Below, piece after piece: positions 10,224 through 18,240 of a stretch of DNA of 64,000 nt. The stretch lies in assembly GCF_003053745.1 (NCBI RefSeq), contig NZ_QAYE01000006.1, positions 124,001 to 188,000 on the forward strand. The letters are read 5' to 3'. Each line of letters opens with the position of its first letter. Position 1 is the first letter of the stretch. The notes beneath the pieces were generated by a model, which saw only the letters and a program-made list of their open reading frames with translations, made no database searches and was not told the origin of the DNA. This stretch comes from Sphingomonas faeni (GTDB lineage Bacteria; Pseudomonadota; Alphaproteobacteria; Sphingomonadales; Sphingomonadaceae). The position numbers and the translations under genes were made by a program.

Positions 10224-10300
10224 GTTCTCCTGCGAACGCAGGAGCCCAGGGTACCGAGCGTGCCCCCCGCGACCTTGGACTCCTGCTTGCGTAGGAGAAC
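10224..10300. repeat. Palindromic intergenic repeat, family R3
   Basis: Arms gttctcctgcgaacgcagga and tcctgcttgcgtaggagaac flank a 35-base centre with cccaggg/ccttgg. It is the same type as the copy at 11509, and lies seven bases after fumC. Confidence 0.8.
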
Positions 10301-10364
10301 GCGAGCGTGCGGGAACCCAATCCTCCGCCAAGCGCTAACCCGCCACACGGACAGGAGAAATTAC

Positions 10365-10577
10365 GTGGGCGCAACGACCATAGGCGCGCTGATCGGCGCA
10401 GGCATCGAATCGCTCAGTGGCGACGACGGCAACGCGGACGGCGCGATCATCGGTGCGATCACCGCCAACGTACTCAAGGTCGTCGTGCCGCTAGCCGTGA
10501 CCTACGCGATCGGCTGGGCAGTGCTGCGTGGTGCAGCGGAACTCAAGGACCAGGTTTTCGGGGAGTCAGAAGCATGA
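10365..10577 (+). CDS. Small glycine-rich membrane-associated protein
   Basis: 70 aa starting at GTG 10365 with AGGAG eight bases upstream; a longer frame from 10260 runs through the R3 repeat and is rejected. The N-terminal half is glycine-zipper-like (GALIGAGIES, GAIIGAIT). The second half has a hydrophobic helix (VLKVVVPLAVTYAIGWAVL) and a charged end. It is not recognised as a named family. Its stop overlaps the next gene by four bases, so the two small proteins probably work together. Confidence 0.6.
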   Translation: MGATTIGALIGAGIESLSGDDGNADGAIIGAITANVLKVVVPLAVTYAIGWAVLRGAAELKDQVFGESEA

Positions 10578-10774
10578 TCGGACGTATTATCAGTGCATTG
10601 GTCGGCCGCGAAATGGGCCGTCGCGACGGTTCGGGCGGCGCCTCGGGCGCAGTAAAGGGCGTCGTGGCGATGGGCCTGATGCGCCGCATGGGGCCGCTCG
10701 GCATGATCCTCGGCGGCGGTTATGCAGCCAAGAAGGCCTATGACCGCAACAAGGCACGCAAGGCCGACTATTAA
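10574..10774 (+). CDS. Small basic glycine-rich protein
   Basis: 66-aa protein whose ATG overlaps the upstream stop (ATGA). It has an arginine-rich start, a central run with alternating Gly, Ala and Met (GPLGMILGGGYAAKKAYD) and a basic tail. A weak membrane-associated helix is possible. No named family is recognised; the coupling with the previous 70-aa protein suggests a pair. Confidence 0.6.
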   Translation: MIGRIISALVGREMGRRDGSGGASGAVKGVVAMGLMRRMGPLGMILGGGYAAKKAYDRNKARKADY

Positions 10775-10846
10775 TCCGCCTTCGTAATACCACGCGCGGG
10801 CCGCGCATGGGTTGACGCCCATGCGCAGTCCGCGGCAAGGGCGCGC

Positions 10847-11497
10847 ATGCCCCACACACTTCCGTCCGACCCGCATGGTTTCCGTCGTCGCGGAGTCCTG
10901 TTCGTCCTGTCCTCGCCGTCCGGTGCCGGCAAGTCGACCATCGCGCGCAGATTGCTCGCGGACGAGCACGAACTCGAGATGTCGGTCTCGGTCACCACCC
11001 GATCGGTGCGACCCGGCGAAGTCGATGGGAAAGATTACCATTTCACCGATCTCGAAGGCTTTCGCGACATGGTCGCGAAGGACGAGTTCCTCGAATGGGC
11101 ACACGTCTTCAATCACCGCTACGGCACCCCGCGCGCGCAGGTCGAGGAACTGCTCGCAGCCGGCAAGGATGTGCTGTTCGACATCGATTGGCAGGGCGCG
11201 CAGCAGCTGTTCCAGATCGCCGGCGGCGACGTCGTCCGCGTCTTCATCTTCCCGCCCTCGATGGAAGAGCTCCACCGCCGCCTCACCAGCCGCGGCACCG
11301 ATTCGGAAGAAGTGATCGAAGCTCGCATGTCGCGCGCGGCGAACGAGGTCAGCCACTGGGACGGCTATGATTACGTGCTGGTCAACGACGACGTCGACAG
11401 CTGCATCCGCGGCGTGAAGACGATCCTCGCGGCGGAACGCCTGAAGCGCTCGCGCCAGACCGGCCTGATCGGCTTCATCCGCCGCCTGACGCGCTAA
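10847..11497 (+). CDS. gmk: Guanylate kinase
   Basis: 216 aa. Phosphorylates GMP to GDP with ATP. The P-loop SSPSGAGKST is at residues 22-31; the GMP-binding part follows (TTRSVRPGEVDGKDYHF), then the lid region with FIFPPSMEELHRRL and the C-terminal NDD motif. Length and order are standard. The ATG has AAGGG upstream. Confidence 0.96.
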   Translation: MPHTLPSDPHGFRRRGVLFVLSSPSGAGKSTIARRLLADEHELEMSVSVTTRSVRPGEVDGKDYHFTDLEGFRDMVAKDEFLEWAHVFNHRYGTPRAQVEELLAAGKDVLFDIDWQGAQQLFQIAGGDVVRVFIFPPSMEELHRRLTSRGTDSEEVIEARMSRAANEVSHWDGYDYVLVNDDVDSCIRGVKTILAAERLKRSRQTGLIGFIRRLTR

Positions 11498-11508
11498 CCT
11501 GCGAACCC

Positions 11509-11585
11509 GTTCTCCTGCGAACGCAGGAGTCCAGGGTTACAGGCCGTAGCGTTTGGTATCCTGGGCTCCTGCGTTCGCAGGAGAA
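11509..11585. repeat. Palindromic intergenic repeat, family R3
   Basis: Near-perfect arms gttctcctgcgaacgcagga and its complement enclose about 35 bases with gtccaggg and cctgggc. It fills the gap between the convergent genes gmk and the ATP12 gene, and may also end transcripts from either side. Confidence 0.85.
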
Positions 11586-11588
11586 CGC

Positions 11589-12269
11589 TCAGAGCAGCCC
11601 CAAAAACTCTACCCCCAACCCAAACTCCTTGCGCTTCAGCTCGCGCAACTGAGTCGCCTGCCAGTCCTCGCCCCACATCTCGACCGACCAGTCCTCGTCG
11701 ATCCCCGCCGCTGCCCAGGCCGCATCCGCATCGATCTCGCCCTCGATCAGCGCCAGCCCGATCACCAGCGACCCGGTCAGCGTCACCACCGGCGACAGCC
11801 CGGCGAGCCGGAAATCGTCATACGCCGCGACCGCCTCATGCAGCCGCGCGACCGTCGCGTCCGGTTGCGCGACGTGCATCACGCCGGTGGTGACTGCGAA
11901 CGTCACGTCGTACCGACCCCGCGCCCACGCCAGCAGCGGATCCCAGGACGCCGCCTGTCGCTCGACCAGCAGCGGCGGCCCCTCCGCGCGGTAGCAGAGC
12001 AGGTCGCTCTCGCCATACGCCGCCAGCCGCGCGGCGAACTGCGCAGGGTCGTTCGCGATCGGATCGGTCGCCGCATTGGCGAGCCCCGTCAGCGGCATCG
12101 TCCGCGGGTCGATCGTCTCGCCGACCGCGCGCCATTCCGCCGCGACCGCCTCGGCCAGCGCATCGCTCGGCAACGCCAGCGGTCGCCGCCCGGGCGTCCG
12201 CACCGGCTTGCTGTCGAGCGTCACCACCCGATCCGCATCGATCGCGACGTCTTTCCAGAACCGCTTCAC
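11589..12269 (-). CDS. ATP12 family chaperone (F1-ATPase assembly)
   Basis: 226 aa. ATP12 proteins bind F1 alpha subunits during ATP synthase assembly in mitochondria and alphaproteobacteria. The N-terminal beta domain (MKRFWKDVAI, TLDSKPVRTPGRRPLALP) and the conserved LTGLANAATD motif are followed by an alpha-helical domain with DLLCYRAEGP and a C-terminal EDW pair. Its ATG overlaps the stop of the 72-aa gene, giving a three-gene operon with the HAD phosphatase. Confidence 0.9.
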   Translation of the reverse strand: MKRFWKDVAIDADRVVTLDSKPVRTPGRRPLALPSDALAEAVAAEWRAVGETIDPRTMPLTGLANAATDPIANDPAQFAARLAAYGESDLLCYRAEGPPLLVERQAASWDPLLAWARGRYDVTFAVTTGVMHVAQPDATVARLHEAVAAYDDFRLAGLSPVVTLTGSLVIGLALIEGEIDADAAWAAAGIDEDWSVEMWGEDWQATQLRELKRKEFGLGVEFLGLL

Positions 12270-12484
12270 GCGTCAGGACTCCGCCAGCGATGCGCCAGAC
12301 TGCGCGGCACGATCGCGATCATCGCCATCGCCGACAGCACGATCGCCGTCCCGAGGATCTTCGGCCCCAGATCATGCGCGCGCGCGATCAGGATCAGCCC
12401 GAGCAGCGCGCCCGCGACCCCCGCCAGCCGTACACCGACCAACACGAACCAGCGCCGCTGCGCCAGCTTGTCCACGTCGGTCAT
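12266..12484 (-). CDS. 72-aa two-helix membrane protein
   Basis: Small protein between the HAD phosphatase and ATP12 genes, overlapping both by four bases. Two hydrophobic helices are visible at about residues 13-34 and 46-60, each flanked by Arg. The N-terminus TDVDKLAQRRWF and the tight coupling indicate a genuine gene. The function is unknown. Confidence 0.75.
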   Translation of the reverse strand: MTDVDKLAQRRWFVLVGVRLAGVAGALLGLILIARAHDLGPKILGTAIVLSAMAMIAIVPRSLAHRWRSPDA

Positions 12485-13140
12485 GGCCGCGCCACCATGT
12501 GCAGCAGGTCCGGCACCGCCGCCGCAACGACATCCGCCCCGGCATCGGAAAGCTCGTGCACGTCGTGATACCCCCACGCGACCCCGACGGCCCGCACCCT
12601 CGCCGCGCGCGCCATGGCCATGTCGTAGCTCGTATCGCCGATCATCGCGGTCGTCTCCAGGGACGCCCCAGCCTCCGCGATCGCCGCCAGCAGCATCGCC
12701 GGATCGGGCTTCGACGGATGCCGATCCGCGGTCTGCAACGTCACGAACCGATCGGTGATCCCGTGCGCGGCAAGAATATGCGCGAGCCCGCGATCGGATT
12801 TCCCCGTCGCCACGCCGAGCGCCCAGCCGTCTTCGGCGAGCGTCGCCAGCACCTCCGCAATCCCCTCGAACAGCGGCTCGTCGGCAAGCTCGCCACTCGC
12901 CCGCATCGCATGGAACGCATTCTTGTAGTCGGTGGCAAGCGACCGGTGCAGCGCCTCGTCCGCCTGAGGCAACAGTACCTGCATCGCCTCGACGAGACTG
13001 AGCCCGACGATCCGCCGAATGTCCGCGCGGGGCGGCGGGATCAGCCCGGCCCCCTCGAACGCGCGTTCGCACGCGACGCAGATATTCGCTTGGCTGTCGA
13101 CGAGCGTCCCGTCGCAATCGAACACGGCAAGACGGATCAT
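12481..13140 (-). CDS. HAD-superfamily phosphatase (Gph-like)
   Basis: 219-aa HAD subfamily IA hydrolase. Motif I is FDCDGTLVDS with the nucleophilic Asp at about residue 7. Motif II is the Thr in VATGKSD, motif III the Lys in HPSKPDP, and motif IV GDTSYD. The helical cap between motifs I and II suits phosphoglycolate phosphatase-like enzymes, but the substrate is not certain. The start is ATG 13140; a TTG four codons earlier is weaker. It is first in the operon with the 72-aa protein and ATP12. Confidence 0.87.
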   Translation of the reverse strand: MIRLAVFDCDGTLVDSQANICVACERAFEGAGLIPPPRADIRRIVGLSLVEAMQVLLPQADEALHRSLATDYKNAFHAMRASGELADEPLFEGIAEVLATLAEDGWALGVATGKSDRGLAHILAAHGITDRFVTLQTADRHPSKPDPAMLLAAIAEAGASLETTAMIGDTSYDMAMARAARVRAVGVAWGYHDVHELSDAGADVVAAAVPDLLHMVARP

Positions 13141-13254
13141 GAGATTTTCCAACGCATCGCCGCCTCGTAGATCACGCGTGCACGCGAGGGAACGCCAAAC
13201 CGGAACGCGCGCGTCTGCGAACGGTTCGTGTCGGATAGCTCTGGAGACTCAACG

Positions 13255-13749
13255 ATGGCGCACGCACAGACCGATACCCCGAACATCTGGGCCGCCGCCG
13301 CTGCGGGTCTGGTCGCCGGTCTCGCCGCCTCGTTCGTGATGGACCGCTTCCAGGCCGGCGTCGCCGCGCTGTCCTCGTCGGAGAGCGATGCCGAGCCTGC
13401 GACGGAGAAGGCGGCGGACAAGGTGTCGCAGGTCGTGGTCGGCCACGATATCCCCGACGATCGCAAGCCGCTCGCCGGGCAGGTCGTGCATTATGCGCTC
13501 GGGGCAGGGCTGGGGATCGCTTACGCGGTGGCGGCGGAATACCGGCCTTTGGTGACCGCGGGTTACGGCACCGCGTTCGCTGCGGCGACGACGGCGTTGC
13601 TCGATGAGGCGGCGGTACCGGCGGCGGGTCTCGGCGATGCGCCGTGGAACACCGCGCCGACGACGCATCTGTATAGCGCGGCGTCGCATATCGTGTTTGG
13701 GACGGTGACGGAGGGTGTGCGGCGGTTGCTGCTAGGGTGGCTGAAATAG
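13255..13749 (+). CDS. DUF1440/YagU-like inner membrane protein
   Basis: 164 aa, ATG with CTGGAG eight bases upstream. Hydrophobic segments lie at about residues 12-30, 88-105 and 112-130, with a charged, acidic stretch between the first two. The pattern resembles DUF1440 membrane proteins such as E. coli YagU, linked to acid tolerance. It is divergent from the HAD operon across about 110 bases that contain a perfect CGCGTGCACGCG palindrome at 13175-13186. Confidence 0.6.
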   Translation: MAHAQTDTPNIWAAAAAGLVAGLAASFVMDRFQAGVAALSSSESDAEPATEKAADKVSQVVVGHDIPDDRKPLAGQVVHYALGAGLGIAYAVAAEYRPLVTAGYGTAFAAATTALLDEAAVPAAGLGDAPWNTAPTTHLYSAASHIVFGTVTEGVRRLLLGWLK

Positions 13750-13759
13750 GGTACGTTTC

Positions 13760-13838
13760 GTTCCCCCGCGAAGGCGGGGGCCCAGGAATCAAGCAGCGCC
13801 GCGATCGTGGCCCCTGGACCCACGCCTTCGCGGGAGAA
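13760..13838. repeat. Palindromic repeat, R1 subfamily with conserved centre
   Basis: Arms gttcccccgcgaaggcgggg and cacgccttcgcgggagaa enclose a centre (ggaatcaagcagcgccgcga) nearly identical to the copy at 50793. It is followed 33 bases later by an R2 element and then an R4 piece; together they fill the 345-bp gap 13750-14094, in which no gene is visible. Confidence 0.8.
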
Positions 13839-13870
13839 TGGACTGTGCGGATAAACCACCGCTAACCAAC

Positions 13871-13977
13871 CACCCCGCCCCGGCGAAGGCCGGGGCCCAG
13901 TTGGAAAGGTGGCAATGACGGAGCCGCCCTTCGTTAGCAACGTCCCCCAACTGGGCCCCGGCCTCCGCCGGGGTGGG
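13871..13977 (-). repeat. Oriented 107-bp repeat, family R2, copy 2
   Basis: Arms caccccgccccggcgaaggc and gcctccgccggggtgggg, with inner cccagttgg/ccaactggg boxes. The centre reads ttggaaagg...gacggagccgcc...aacgtcccccaa, in the same orientation as copy 1. Confidence 0.85.
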
Positions 13978-14010
13978 GCACCTATAAGATCAGCGCAAAC
14001 GTACCCAATT

Positions 14011-14073
14011 TCCCTCTCCCTCGAGGGAGAGGGAAGGGGCCCGAGGCCGCTTGGCCGGGGGAAGGGTGAGGGC
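14011..14073. repeat. CTCTCCC-type repeat, family R4
   Basis: tccctctccctcgagggaga forms a short perfect hairpin and is followed by ggcccgaggccgcttggccg and gggtgaggg. It resembles the left half of the repeat at 8649 and lies just downstream of the pseudouridine synthase gene. Confidence 0.6.
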
Positions 14074-14094
14074 ACCTTAAGCGGCAGTTACCAA

Positions 14095-15390
14095 TTACCG
14101 AGTCCCAGGCCCACTCCGAGGCCCAGGCTTCCCAGCTCCCCCCGGACGACCACGCCCCGCCGGCCTGGCCCCCTCAACCCGAGGCCCGCTCCGAGGCGCT
14201 CCGAACTTCGACCCAGCCCCGGTCCGAGGCCCACCCGTCTTCGGCGCAGGCTTGCCCGTCGCCTTCTCCTCCACAACCCCGCGCCCACGCCGCTCACCCT
14301 TACGGTCTTTCCGCACCGACTTCGCATGCGCTCTCGCCCGCGACTTCATCTGCTCGCGCGTCGGCGCGGTCTTCTCGTCGAGCACCAGGTCGTCGCCCAG
14401 CTTCTCCTCGAAACCCAATTGCTTGAGGCTCTCGGCGAAATGCGTCGGTAGTTCGGCGGTCACGTCGATCGACCCACCATCCGGATGATCCACCTTGATC
14501 CGCCGCGCGTGCAGATGCATTTTCCGCGAGATTCCGCCGGTCAGAAACGCCGCTGCGCCGCCATACTTCCCATCACCGACGATCGGATGACCGATCGCCG
14601 CCATGTGCACGCGCAACTGGTGAGTCCGCCCCGTAAACGGCTGCAACTCGACCCACGCCGCACGGTTGCCCGCGCGCTCGATCACGCGGTACCGCGTCCG
14701 CGCCGGCGCGCCCTCGGCCTCGTCGACGTGCATCTTCTCGCCGCCGGTGCCCGGCTGCTTCGCGATCGGCAGCTCGATCATGCCGTCCTCGATCGACGGC
14801 ACGTCGACCACCAGCGCCCAATAGACTTTTCGCGCAGTCCGCCCCGAAAACGCCTTCGCAAAGAACGCCGCCGCGCGCGACGTGCGCGCCACCAGCAGCG
14901 CGCCGGACGTGTCTTTGTCGAGCCGGTGGACCAGCTTCGGCCGACCCTCGTTATCGTACTGAAGCCCGTCGAGCAGCCCATCGACATGCTGCGTCGTCTT
15001 GGTCCCACCCTGCGTCGCCAGCCCCGGCGGCTTGTTCAGCACGAACGCCTGGAAATCCTTGTGGATGACCATGGACTGCGCGAGTTCGGTTTCCTCGTCC
15101 GACAGGATCACACGTTCGCGAACGCGCCTCGGCTTGTCGACGTCGGCAGCGGCCTTGTCGGCCTCGGGCGGCGGCACGCGGAGCATCTGCCCCGCCGCGA
15201 TCCGGTCGCCCGGCGTCGCGCGCGCGCCATCGACGCGGAGCTGCCCGGTGCGCGCCCACATCGCCACCGTCGTGAAGCTCGTCTCGGGCAGATGTCGCTT
15301 GAACCACCGGTCGAGCCGGATGCCATCATCGTCGAACCCGACGTTGAATTCCCGAAAGCCGGAATCGCTATCGCTTTTGCCCGCAGTCAT
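14095..15390 (-). CDS. RluA-family pseudouridine synthase with basic C-terminal tail
   Basis: 431 aa. It isomerises uridine in rRNA or tRNA. An S4-like RNA-binding part lies at about residues 15-75 (GIRLDRWFKRHLP, GQLRVDGARATPGDRI). The catalytic domain has HRLDKDTSGALLVA with the catalytic Asp near residue 151 and GRTHQLRVHMAAIGHPIVGD near 240. The last 80-90 residues are an Arg/Gly/Pro-rich, disordered-looking tail, longer than usual for RluC/RluD. Its ATG overlaps the crcB stop by four bases. Confidence 0.9.
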   Translation of the reverse strand: MTAGKSDSDSGFREFNVGFDDDGIRLDRWFKRHLPETSFTTVAMWARTGQLRVDGARATPGDRIAAGQMLRVPPPEADKAAADVDKPRRVRERVILSDEETELAQSMVIHKDFQAFVLNKPPGLATQGGTKTTQHVDGLLDGLQYDNEGRPKLVHRLDKDTSGALLVARTSRAAAFFAKAFSGRTARKVYWALVVDVPSIEDGMIELPIAKQPGTGGEKMHVDEAEGAPARTRYRVIERAGNRAAWVELQPFTGRTHQLRVHMAAIGHPIVGDGKYGGAAAFLTGGISRKMHLHARRIKVDHPDGGSIDVTAELPTHFAESLKQLGFEEKLGDDLVLDEKTAPTREQMKSRARAHAKSVRKDRKGERRGRGVVEEKATGKPAPKTGGPRTGAGSKFGAPRSGPRVEGARPAGRGRPGGAGKPGPRSGPGTR

Positions 15391-15761
15391 GCGACGGCCC
15401 TTACTGCGGAGAGACCCGCGAACAACGCGGCGACCGAACCGATCACCGACACCAAAACATACCCGAACGCGACGCCGATCGCGCCTCGTTCGATCATCGT
15501 GACGACGTCCAGCGAGAACGCCGAGAACGTCGTGAATCCCCCAAGCACGCCCACGCCGAGCAACAGCCGCCACGTTTCCGAAGCGGTATTGCGGGCGAGT
15601 ACGCCGACCAGCACCCCCATCAGCAACCCACCGATCAAATTCACGGCGAGCGTACCGAAGGGATAGTCAGGCCCCAGCAACGACAGCATCGCGCGGCCGG
15701 TCAGATAGCGCGCGCCGGACCCGACCGCACCACCGACCATGACATAGAGAAGGGGAAGCAT
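15387..15761 (-). CDS. crcB: Fluoride channel CrcB/Fluc
   Basis: 124-aa four-helix protein that exports fluoride as a dual-topology dimer. Signature stretches are GGAVGSGARYLTGR in helix 1, PFGTLAVNLIGGLLMG in helix 2 and GVLGGFTTFSAFSLD in helix 3, including the Phe/Thr/Ser residues lining the pore. The stop overlaps the start of the pseudouridine synthase. I looked upstream for the fluoride riboswitch and did not see its conserved core. Confidence 0.94.
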   Translation of the reverse strand: MLPLLYVMVGGAVGSGARYLTGRAMLSLLGPDYPFGTLAVNLIGGLLMGVLVGVLARNTASETWRLLLGVGVLGGFTTFSAFSLDVVTMIERGAIGVAFGYVLVSVIGSVAALFAGLSAVRAVA

Positions 15762-15869
15762 TCTCGCGCCCTAGCGTGAATCGGGCAAAACGGAAAGGTG
15801 GGGTTGGTGGAAGGCGCGCGTCTCCCCTTGGTCGGTTCGAGATCACCGTGCGAGCCCTGTCCCAAAATG

Positions 15870-15922
15870 TTTCCCCGCGAAGGCGGGGACCCAGACTGGA
15901 CTCCCGCCTTCGCGGGAGAACA
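15870..15922. repeat. Palindromic intergenic repeat, family R1
   Basis: tttccccgcgaaggcgggga, ccagactgga and the complementary arm ending in cgcgggagaac. It is compact like the copies at 2254 and 18897. An R2 copy follows 32 bases later. The two repeats occupy most of the gene-free stretch 15762-16080. Confidence 0.85.
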
Positions 15923-15953
15923 AGGGGGGAAGAGATGGCGCCACCCCAACACA

Positions 15954-16059
15954 CCACCACCCCGGCGAAGGCCGGGGCCCAATTGGGGGACGTCGCTAAC
16001 GGAGCACGGCGCTCAATTACGCCAGCCTTTCCAATTGGGCCCCGGCCTCCGCCGGGGTG
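15954..16059 (+). repeat. Oriented 107-bp repeat, family R2, copy 3
   Basis: Arms accccggcgaaggccggggc and gccccggcctccgccggggt with ccaattgg boxes on both inner sides. The centre ggggacgtcgctaacggagc followed by gccagcctttcc is the best preserved form of the core and defines the plus orientation used here. Confidence 0.9.
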
Positions 16060-16080
16060 ATGCATCTCACGTGGAGCACC

Positions 16081-16812
16081 TCACCGCCCAGCGTTGGAAA
16101 CCAGATCCACATCGCTCCCGCCACCAGCCCTTGCCGTCACATACACAACATAAGCGTCAGTCCCCCGAACCCCGCCCAGCACATGCTGCTTGCCGTCCGT
16201 GCTATGCCCCGCCGAATACCCGGCGGCGCTAGCCTTCGTAAAATACCAGTCGAGCATCTTCTGCATCGGCGCAGCGCTCGCAAAACTCACCACGCGCAAC
16301 CGACACCCGTCCCGATCCGCCCCCGCAGCCTCGGTCAGCCGCGCCGCCGGATACAGCGGCAGGTCCGCCGGCAACCGGTTCGCCCACCCCGCCGAATAGC
16401 CGATCTTCTGCGCACAGACTCCCGCATCCGGCGTCGTCTGCCGCTCCGCCAATGCCCCCAGCGTCAGCGCACCATTCGCGGTCTTGCACTCCGGACAGTC
16501 GTTGGACGCTGCCGGCGCACGCTTGAGAGTCCGCGGATCGACCGGATCCGCCTTGAGTGGACCCTCCGGCGGCACCGCGCCGCTATCCGGCCGAGGCGGC
16601 GGCCGCACCGCGTCGGTATTAGACGACTGCGCCAGCCGGGGATCGACCATGATCTGCCCCTCCAGCGACGACGACAGCGCCGGATCGCGCACCGCGCCGT
16701 TGGTCAGTTCGGCGTCGAGGCTGTTGAGATCCTGCTGGTCGGTCGACGACCGTCCGCACGCGGCCAGCGCAAGCGGCAAAAGAATCAGGGCGGGGCGCAA
16801 GGGAAAACTCAT
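16081..16812 (-). CDS. Predicted lipoprotein of unknown function
   Basis: 243 aa with a lipoprotein signal: MSFPLRPALILLPLALAAC, lipidation at about Cys19. After a Pro/Ser-rich linker (residues 20-120, including a CPEC pair) the C-terminal half looks folded and ends in a segment with MLDWYFTKASAAGYSAGH. That resembles proteins whose domain scores a per-residue surface change, but the family is not recognised. ATG 16812 has AGGA eight bases upstream. It is divergent from the small membrane protein gene at 16924. Confidence 0.7.
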   Translation of the reverse strand: MSFPLRPALILLPLALAACGRSSTDQQDLNSLDAELTNGAVRDPALSSSLEGQIMVDPRLAQSSNTDAVRPPPRPDSGAVPPEGPLKADPVDPRTLKRAPAASNDCPECKTANGALTLGALAERQTTPDAGVCAQKIGYSAGWANRLPADLPLYPAARLTEAAGADRDGCRLRVVSFASAAPMQKMLDWYFTKASAAGYSAGHSTDGKQHVLGGVRGTDAYVVYVTARAGGGSDVDLVSNAGR

Positions 16813-16923
16813 CACCCGCATCCTATGCGCGAAAGGCAGTGAAGAAAGCGTTTTCCGCATGTCCCCAACCGAGCGCGTGACGCCGATCTTGCCCGACCCC
16901 CCGCGACTCGCCATGTTCACCCT

Positions 16924-17145
16924 ATGCTGAACATCGTCTCAATCCTCATCGGCCTCGTCACCTTGGTTCTTGGCCTCGTCGCGTTCATCCCGTTGCTTGG
17001 CTGGATGAACTGGCTCGTCATTCCGATCGGCATCGTCGGAGCCGCGGTCGGCGCGCTGTCGTCGAGCAGCGGCGGCCGCAACCTCAACATCGTGCTGATC
17101 ATCATCTTCGCGCTCCGCCTCAGCCTCGGCGGCGGGATCATCTGA
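16924..17145 (+). CDS. Small two- to three-helix membrane protein
   Basis: 73 aa, almost entirely hydrophobic with glycine and serine turns. Helices at about residues 4-24, 27-45 and 53-70 are separated by a GWMNW turn and SSSSGGRN. Highly hydrophobic proteins of this size are common in sphingomonads; the function is unknown. A GC-rich hairpin with a weak loop (17152-17180) follows the stop codon and may end the transcript. Confidence 0.7.
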   Translation: MLNIVSILIGLVTLVLGLVAFIPLLGWMNWLVIPIGIVGAAVGALSSSSGGRNLNIVLIIIFALRLSLGGGII

Positions 17146-17203
17146 CGCAAGAAGGGCCGGGCGTTTCCACCGGGCCCTCCTGATTGCGAGACACGCAACC
17201 GCT

Positions 17204-17632
17204 TTATGCTGCGAGATTGTGCTCCAGCGTGATCTCGGCGTTGAGCACCTTCGACACCGGGCAGTTTGCCTTGGCGTCCGCGGCGATCGCCTCGAACTCG
17301 TCCTTCGAGATGCCGTCGACCTTCGCGTTCAGCGTCAGCGCCGACTTGGTGATCTTGAACCCGTCGCCATCCTTGTCGAGCGTTACCTTGGCGGACGTTT
17401 CGAGCGTACCCGCCTCATACCCCTTGCCGGCGAGCGCGAAGCTCAGCGCCATCGTGAAGCACGATGCATGCGCCGCCGCGATCAGCTCTTCGGGGTTGGT
17501 GCCGGGCTCGTTCTCGAACCGCGTGTTGAAGCCGTACGGGCTGTCGGACAGCACGCCCGACTGGGTCGAGACATGGCCCTTGCCGCTCTTGCCGAGGCCT
17601 TCGTACTTTGCCGAACCGCTGCGTGTGGTCAT
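17204..17632 (-). CDS. OsmC/Ohr-family peroxiredoxin
   Basis: 142 aa. OsmC proteins reduce organic hydroperoxides with a pair of cysteines. Both are present: AAAHASCFTMALS (about Cys58) and ANCPVSKVLNAEI (about Cys124), in the usual spacing. The N-terminus KYEGLGKSGKGHVSTQSGVL is typical of the OsmC rather than the Ohr branch. It acts in the cytoplasm in peroxide and osmotic stress response. Confidence 0.92.
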   Translation of the reverse strand: MTTRSGSAKYEGLGKSGKGHVSTQSGVLSDSPYGFNTRFENEPGTNPEELIAAAHASCFTMALSFALAGKGYEAGTLETSAKVTLDKDGDGFKITKSALTLNAKVDGISKDEFEAIAADAKANCPVSKVLNAEITLEHNLAA

Positions 17633-17653
17633 CGTTTTGATCCTTCATCGGAC

Positions 17654-17690
17654 AAGAAAAAAGGCGCCGCGGTTTCCCACGACGCCCTTC
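17654..17690 (-). terminator. Rho-independent terminator of the glycine-zipper gene
   Basis: On the minus strand a GC stem (gggcgtcgtgg, loop GAAA, ccgcggcgcc) runs into six Ts. It lies between the glycine-zipper gene upstream and osmC downstream on the same strand, so the two genes are likely separate transcripts. Confidence 0.8.
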
Positions 17691-17738
17691 CACAACGCGC
17701 AACTACCGAAATAGCGGCATTGATTTAGCCGATGAGTG

Positions 17739-18044
17739 TCAGCGGCAACGACGGTTGTTGTTGCTCGTGCCCTTGTCGATCGCGCGACCGGCGAGGCCAC
17801 CGAGGACGGCGCCGCCCAGCGTGCCGACCGTGCGGTCGCCGCGGGTGTCGACCGTGCGGCCGAGCAATGCGCCACCGACGCCGCCGATGATCGTGCCGGT
17901 CGTGCCGTTGCTCTTCTTGCAATAGACGCGGCCGTCGCGACCACGCCATTCGCGACGATCGCGCGCATCGGCGGCCGACACGGGAACGAGGACGGTCGGC
18001 AGGACCATTGCGCTGAGGCCCATGGCCAGAACGAACTTACGCAT
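17739..18044 (-). CDS. Secreted glycine-zipper 2TM domain protein
   Basis: 101 aa with a Sec signal peptide (MRKFVLAMGLSAMVLPTVLV, cleavage probably after VSAADA). A short charged part with RDGRVYCKKSNG precedes two glycine-zipper hairpins (GTIIGGVGGALLGRTVD and GTLGGAVLGGLAGRAID). The family associates with the outer membrane and is often stress induced. GGGAG lies seven bases before the ATG, and a terminator follows. Confidence 0.85.
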   Translation of the reverse strand: MRKFVLAMGLSAMVLPTVLVPVSAADARDRREWRGRDGRVYCKKSNGTTGTIIGGVGGALLGRTVDTRGDRTVGTLGGAVLGGLAGRAIDKGTSNNNRRCR

Positions 18045-18240
18045 GATGTAACTCCCTAGTGAATTGATCTGCTGGTATAACGAAGCCGCTATAGCGCCAG
18101 TTGCATGAACCAAAAACAACACCGCGTTCATGCTGGCGTTCATCTTCGCGACCGGCATCGGGGCGTTGCTCTTAACAGCCGGCGGGCATCATTCCGCGGT
18201 CCCGCTTTACGCTGGATGGCAGGCCGGTTACGCCGCGGCG

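Noticed and set aside
12266..13117. 283-codon frame overlapping the HAD phosphatase gene
   Set aside because: Only its last 72 codons (12266-12484) look like a real protein; the rest is the Arg-rich shadow of the phosphatase gene.
13175..13186. Perfect CGCGTGCACGCG palindrome upstream of the DUF1440-like gene as an operator
   Set aside because: Such GC palindromes arise often by chance here and no repetition or known regulator site supports it.
15762..15870. Fluoride riboswitch upstream of crcB
   Set aside because: The leader was read on the minus strand; the conserved core with its pseudoknot sequences is not present and only a short GGTGATC-like string appears.
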